A stretch of 64,000 nt of DNA from NCBI RefSeq assembly GCF_003086295.3, contig NC_092045.1, forward strand, positions 91,588,693 through 91,652,692. Reading direction: 5' to 3'. The notes beneath the pieces are model-generated. The model was not told where the DNA came from, ran no database searches, and saw nothing but the letters and a program-made list of their open reading frames with translations. Source of the stretch: Arachis hypogaea (taxonomy: Eukaryota > Streptophyta > Magnoliopsida > Fabales > Fabaceae). Positions 58,883 to 64,000 of the stretch are shown here, piece by piece. The position numbers and the translations under genes are program-made. Every line of letters begins with the position of its first letter. Position 1 is the first letter of the stretch.

Positions 58883-61416
58883 ATGAGCAGGAATAGAGAC
58901 AAAGAACCCCTTCTCGAGTTTGATTCTGAACCTAAAAGAACCTTGAGGCGGCGTTTACAACATGCTAAAGGTTACAAAGCCAAAGAAAATCTCAAGAAAA
59001 CTTTTGAGAAGGAAGCTGAAGAGACCACTATGGCAGCTAATAGAGGGAATCCGAACACTGAAGAGCAAGCAAGGAAGGTTCTTGCCTCATACACTGCACC
59101 CACAGCTGACTTCTATGGGCGCAGCATATCTGTACCTACCATTGGTGCCAACAATTTTGAGCGTAAACTTCAACTAGTTACTCTGGTGTAGCAGAATTGT
59201 CAGTTTCATGGACTTCAGCAGGAGGATCTGTGACACGGTCAAGACGAATGGGATGAACTCTGAAGTTTACAAGCTCATGCTCTTTCCTTTTGTTGTAAGG
59301 GATAGAGCAAAGCAGTGGCTTGATTCTCAACCCAAAGAGAACTTGGACTCATAAGACAAGGTGGTCATTGGATTTCTGACCAAGTTCTTTTCACCCCAGA
59401 AGTTGAGTAAGCTTAGAGTGGACATCCAGATCTTCAGACAAAAAGAGTGAGAGTCCCTCTATGAGGCACAAGAGAGATACAAGCAGATGATCAGAAGATG
59501 CCCCGCAGACATGGTTTAGATTGGACAAAGTTGTAGATATCTTATGATGGCCCCTCTAAAATGGCCAAGATATCATTGGATCACTCTACAAGTGGTTCTC
59601 TACACATGAAGAAGACGCTTGAGGAGGCAGATGAGTTTATTGAGATGGTTGCAAACAACCGGTACATATACACTTCCCAGAGGAACCCTGTGAACATTGG
59701 GACCACTCAAAAGAAAGGAGTTATGGAGGTGGACACACTGGATGCTATTTTGGCTTAAAACAAGCTCATGTCCCAGCAGATAAAAATGATCTCTTAGCAC
59801 TTAACCAGGATACAGGTTTCAGCCGTCAACACTCAAGATGCATCCTATGGCATGACAGGGAACCACACTCAAGGGGACGTTTATGACATTGCTCAACCCA
59901 CCATGGAGGAAGTAAATTACATGGAAAATTCTTAATAATGATCCCTATGCAAATACTTTCAATCAGGGATGGAGGAATCACCCTAACTTTGGGTGGAGGG
60001 AGCAGCAAAAGCCTCAACAGGGCTTCAACAATAACCAGAATAGAACCAATCAAAATAGGTACAACAATAGGCAGTTCCAACCCTCTCAGTAGTAGATGGA
60101 GATGTCCAAACACAGCCTCTCTGACTTAGCCACAATAGTTTTCGACCTTTCTAAGATCACTCACAGCTTTATGCAAGAGACTAGGTCTTCAATTCGAAAC
60201 TTGAAAATACAAGTGGGTCAGTTGATTAGCAGGATATCTGAGAGACCTCCCAACACTCTTCCAAGCAAAACAAAGGTAAATCCAAGAGAAGAGTGTAAAG
60301 CCCTCACCATGGGCAAAGAGGTCGTGCCTAAAGAGGAAGATGTTGCTGAGGATTTGAAGGAGAAAAAGGCTCAACAGGAGACGGGCAGTGCACTAGTACA
60401 TGCCCCAGTAGTGATAAAAGAGCATGAAGTATGACACTTTCTGAAGTGCAAAAGGAGACCAATGATGAGCAGCTTGTTCAATTCTTGGCAGTCTTTAAGA
60501 AGTTACAGATCAATATTCCTTTTGCTGAAGTGTTGGAGAAGAAGCCTTTCTATATGGCCTGTCTGAAAAATGTATTCTCTGAAAAGAAGGCCTTAAGGGG
60601 AGATAAAACTGTGGTGCTAATTAAAGAGTGCAGTGACTAGTGCAAAAGAAGCTACCTCAGAAATCACCAGATCCCGGAAGCTTCCTAATTTCCTGCACTA
60701 TAGGAATCATCACATTTGAGAAGACACTATGCAACCTTGGATCAAGCATAAATTTGATGTGTCTCTTTGTGATGAAGAAGCTGGAGATCCAAGAGGCGCA
60801 ACCCACAAGGATCTCACTGGAGATGGCGGACAAGTCCCTGAAGCAGGCATATGAATTGGTGGAGAATGTTCTAGTAAAGGTTGAAAACCTTTACCTCCCT
60901 GTAGACTTCGTGATACTTGATACTGGGGAGGAAAATGATGACTCCATCATCCTATGAAGGCCATTCCTAGCTACTGGAAGAGCCTTGATTGATGTAGAGA
61001 GAGGAGAGTTAGTCTTGAGGATGCATGAGGACCATTTGCTATTCAAAATTCCTAAGCCTCAACCTCTCTCTGACAAAGATGGTACTGGCATATAGAGCTC
61101 AGTGCTCAAGTCTTCTAATTCAGTGGAAAGCCATACAAAGCCCCATGACATCAAACCTAAATTTGGTGTTGGACATTCACCACCCACCATTGAAGGAGGA
61201 GGCCCCAAGAAGAAAGTACCCAAAGGTTGGAGGAACAAGAATATTCATACTAAAGACTTCTCACCTTGCATGAGAGTAGTCTTCACAAGAAGTCCGATCA
61301 TCCCATACACGGTGAACAGAATTCTGTCTCTAGAGCATGTTGAACTAATTCATGAGAGCACAGGGAGGAAGTTTACAATGAGGGGTGAAGATCTGAGCCC
61401 CTATAACCCTCCGTAA
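58883..61416 (+). pseudogene. Ty3/gypsy gag-protease relic lacking RT and integrase
   Basis: The ATG at 58883 starts MSRNRDKEPLLEFDSEP. Gag similarity continues with RDRAKQWLDSQPKENLDS, FLTKFFSPQKLSKLR and ESLYEAQERYKQM, interrupted by TAG at 59189 and further stops. The protease region (60640-61080) reads DPGSFLISCTIGIITFEKTL, then CNLGSSINLM, where the catalytic Asp (usual C-D-L-G) is Asn (AAC 60733-60735). It ends RPFLATGRALIDVERGELVL. The sequence then jumps to a C-terminal polyprotein-like tail (VNRILSLEHVELIHESTGRK) and stops at 61416, with no RT, RNase H or integrase. A 3' UTR motif GTCAAGCTAATGACAGTAAAG follows in the standard place. Confidence 0.8.
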
Positions 61417-61859
61417 AGGAGCTGTCTGTCAAGCTAATGACAGTAAAGAAGCGCTTGTTGGGAGGTAACCCAACCATACTTATCCTATAGTTTACTTTTA
61501 CTTTATTTTATTCTATTTTAGTTTATTTGAGTTAATTTTATATTAATTTATTTTATATTAATTTTTATAGTTTTTCTCATTTTTCTAATGTTTGTAATCA
61601 TGTATAGAACTTAAAATAGGAACAGGAAAGTGTAGAAGGCAAAATAGCACACCCTAGAGAAGACCCCATGGTGGCGCCAAACTCCAGGCTGGCATTCAGC
61701 GCCCAGGGGGGCAAAAGGTTGGACGTTTAACGTCCATGAGGGAGCATTTCAAGCCAATTTTTGGTCCCCTAGGGCGTTTAACGCCCATTCTTGGCGTTAA
61801 ATGCTAGTAAAAAAAATGGAGATCCCTCTGGTAGCACCAAATGCCAGCCCAATGTTCAG
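61417..61859. other. 3' UTR of the gypsy relic
   Basis: T-rich, then a block with ACGTTTAACGTCC and GCGTTTAACGCCC palindromic motifs (61720-61800). No gene. Confidence 0.6.
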
Positions 61860-62256
61860 TGTAAGAACCGGACTTTTCATGAATAAAATCATTTAAATGC
61901 CCAAATTTAATTCTGGAAGGTTAGGATGAGAATTTAGGAATTTAAATACAATTTTTGGACTCAGTGGATTTTTCTGAGTCAGGAAATGTATTTTCTGCGA
62001 AAAAATTGTAAAAAACCACGAATCGATAGTCGAACCGGTTGAACCAGTTCAAGTCTGCCCGGTACAGCACGAGAAAAAGTGAAAACAGTAAAAAACCTTA
62101 GAAAAAATTAGAAATGGAAAATCGGGCGTCAGTGTTAAAGGTTGGCGGGCAAAAAATGCTAACGGGTTGGACCGGGTCCAAGTTGGGCCCAAACCTAACA
62201 CTATATAAATCCATTAAGTGGCCATTTCAGCCACTTAAACACCACACCAGTAGTAG
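61860..62256 (+). repeat. Partial LTR of a different gypsy family
   Basis: Starts TGTAAGAACCGGAC. It contains a GGGCCC promoter-like stretch and TATATAAA at 62212-62219, then is interrupted by the next LTR at 62257. The remainder must lie beyond the right edge, after that insertion. Confidence 0.6.
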
Positions 62257-63728
62257 TGGTGCGGAGTTTATAACCCACACTTACTAACCGGCAAGTGTAC
62301 CGGGTCGTATCAAGTAATACCTTACGTGAGTAAGGGTCGACCCCACGAGGATTGATGGATCAAACAACAATGATTGATTGATTGGCTTAGTTAGGCAAGC
62401 AGAAAAGGGTTTTGAGATATTCAAAAGATTTAAATTCGAACTCAGAGTATAAAAAGGATAGACAAATAAATAAATTGGGAATAAAATATAGAGAAAATAG
62501 TTAAGGTTTCAGAGTTATCTATTTTTCCGGATTAACTTTTCTTACTAACTATTTTAATTATGTAGGATTTAATTTATGGCAAACTATATGTGACTAGACC
62601 CTAATTCCTTAGACCTTCCTAGTCTCCTCTAAAATTCATTAACTGCCAATTCCTTGGTCAATTAATTCCAATTAGAGGGTAAAAATCAATTTTCAGTTTT
62701 CATGCCACAAAAACTCTAATTACCCAAAAATAAGGGGATTATATGTCACGTATCCCCTTAAAGCCAAATAATTAAAATTTAGGAGAATATGTTTTCAAGC
62801 TATTGTTCAAGTATAGAGCTTTTCCAAGATATACAAGAACTCAAATAGAAAGAGGGTCATACTTCCGTTCCACCCAAATTCATAATATAAAAAACGAAAA
62901 CAATTCTTAAATATAAATCCAAAACATAAATTAAAATAGAAAAAGTAATAAAATCAATCCATACAAATAGACAGAGCTCCTAACCTTAACAATGGAGGAT
63001 TAGTGGCTCATGGTTCAGAGTAGAAAATAAATAAGGGTTCAGGTAACAAAATGTATTCCCAATGATGGGATCCAATCCCCCAATGGAGTCTCCTAATAGA
63101 AGAGAAGTCTACCCTTTTTATAACTAATCCTCATTAATTTTAAAATCTAATTATCTAAAAATAAAAATAATATCTTTTCCTAAAAGATAAGATTTGAATT
63201 TAAATTTGAATTAATTAACAGATCTTCAGTTGATGGGTGGGGACCACTTGCTTTGTCCATTCTGCATCTTCTAATATGTATTTTCTGGGCTAGAAAGTGG
63301 GTCAAAACAGCCCAGAATTTGCCTCCAGCGTTTTTCTGTATTTTCTGCACGTGGCGCATGTCACGCGGACGCGTCAGGCACGCGATCGCGTCGATGATCT
63401 TTTCTGCAAGTCACGCGGACGCGTCATTTGTGCAAATTCCAGTCCACGCATTCGCGTCAAGCACGCGATCGCGTCATTGGAATTTCTCCATTCTGCGCGG
63501 TCGCGTGAGCCATGCGTCCACGTCGGTCTTCACTGGTCATCTCTTTGGTTTCTTCTTTTTCTCTGCAGAAACTTCATCAAATCCCTCCGAATGCTACCTA
63601 AAATAAATAAAATTGCACAAAACTCAAAATAGCATCCATAGTGGCTAAAATATAATTAATTCTAAATTGAACTCAACAATTTAGATGCAAATTCACTAGG
63701 AAAAGATAGATAAGATGCTCACGCATCA
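62257..63728 (-). repeat. 3' LTR of a gypsy-type element continuing past the right edge
   Basis: On the complement starts TGATGCGTGAGCATCTTATC (63728) and ends CTCCGCACCA (62257), the same family as 54092-55355. The internal side (63729-64000) begins with AGTTTGGTGTTG, the usual tract before this LTR. CGCG block at 63360-63530. The 5' LTR lies beyond the window. Confidence 0.8.
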
Positions 63729-64000
63729 CAACACCAAACTTAAACTGTTGCTTGTCCTCAAGCAACCAAAATTAATATAGGCTTAGGATGTGAATTTGCA
63801 TGAGAATGAGAGTTCGATTAAGCTCATGTCTCTTTTTATAGTGGGGTTTATAACTGTAATCTTGAATAGTTTTGGCATCTCACTCTCCTTTGAATCAAGA
63901 ATGTTGTTGTCATTCGGAATTAGAATCCGGATAATATTATGTATTCTCTGATCTTTTCATTTCAGTTTAATCCTTGAACACAACAAAATTTATTTTAATT
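63729..64000 (-). mobile_element. Interior of the gypsy-type element
   Basis: Non-coding 3' interior adjoining the LTR at 63728; no frame recognised. Confidence 0.6.

Overview
This is a plant nuclear window, most likely from a papilionoid legume of the peanut genus (Arachis). It is AT-rich, the genes have spliceosomal GT-AG introns, and four intact or near-intact plant housekeeping genes sit in one island (about 9.4-25.1 kb) inside retrotransposon-rich DNA. The genus call is from memory of LTR sequences (LTRs starting TGATAAACC... or TGATGCGTGAG..., and 3' UTRs with GCGTTTAACGCCC-type motifs) and is inference, not a database result.

Layout. 1-4.9 kb: minus-strand LINE with an intact ORF1 and an almost open ORF2 that runs off the left edge. 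4.9-9.4 kb: AT-rich DNA holding a 1.6-kb giant hairpin element. 9.4-25.1 kb: the gene island, with MED21 (minus), an organellar-type 5'-3' exonuclease (plus), the meiotic spindle gene PS1 (minus) and TMEM18 (minus, with an apparent 1-nt frameshift). MED21 and the exonuclease are divergent, and the DNA between them is split by a 5.4-kb nest of DNA transposons (hAT-like in hAT-like, then a MULE carrying gene-derived sequence). 25.3 kb: a SINE with poly(A) tail. 26.7-40.4 kb: a Ty1/copia element (minus) whose gag is interrupted by a complete 8-kb non-autonomous LTR element with no pol but one long unrecognised reading frame. 40.4-41.9 kb: a hAT-like element with 8-bp target duplication. 41.9-46.3 kb: unassigned repeat-like DNA. 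46.3-46.8 kb: a CACTA terminus. 47-54 kb: MULE transposase relic, a solo-type LTR, a plant-mobile-domain relic and a SWIM zinc-finger relic. 54-64 kb: stacked Ty3/gypsy LTRs, a gag-protease relic lacking RT and integrase, and two further LTRs, the last running off the right edge.

The genes are not an operon. As I recall the Arabidopsis map, TMEM18, PS1 and a 5'-3' exonuclease gene are also near neighbours on chromosome 1 (around At1g34350-At1g34380), so this looks like old microsynteny. MED21 is a general transcription cofactor, the exonuclease is probably organellar, and PS1 controls meiotic spindle geometry. The mobile elements are mostly dead: premature stops are frequently explained by C-to-T or G-to-A changes, as expected for methylated, silenced DNA.
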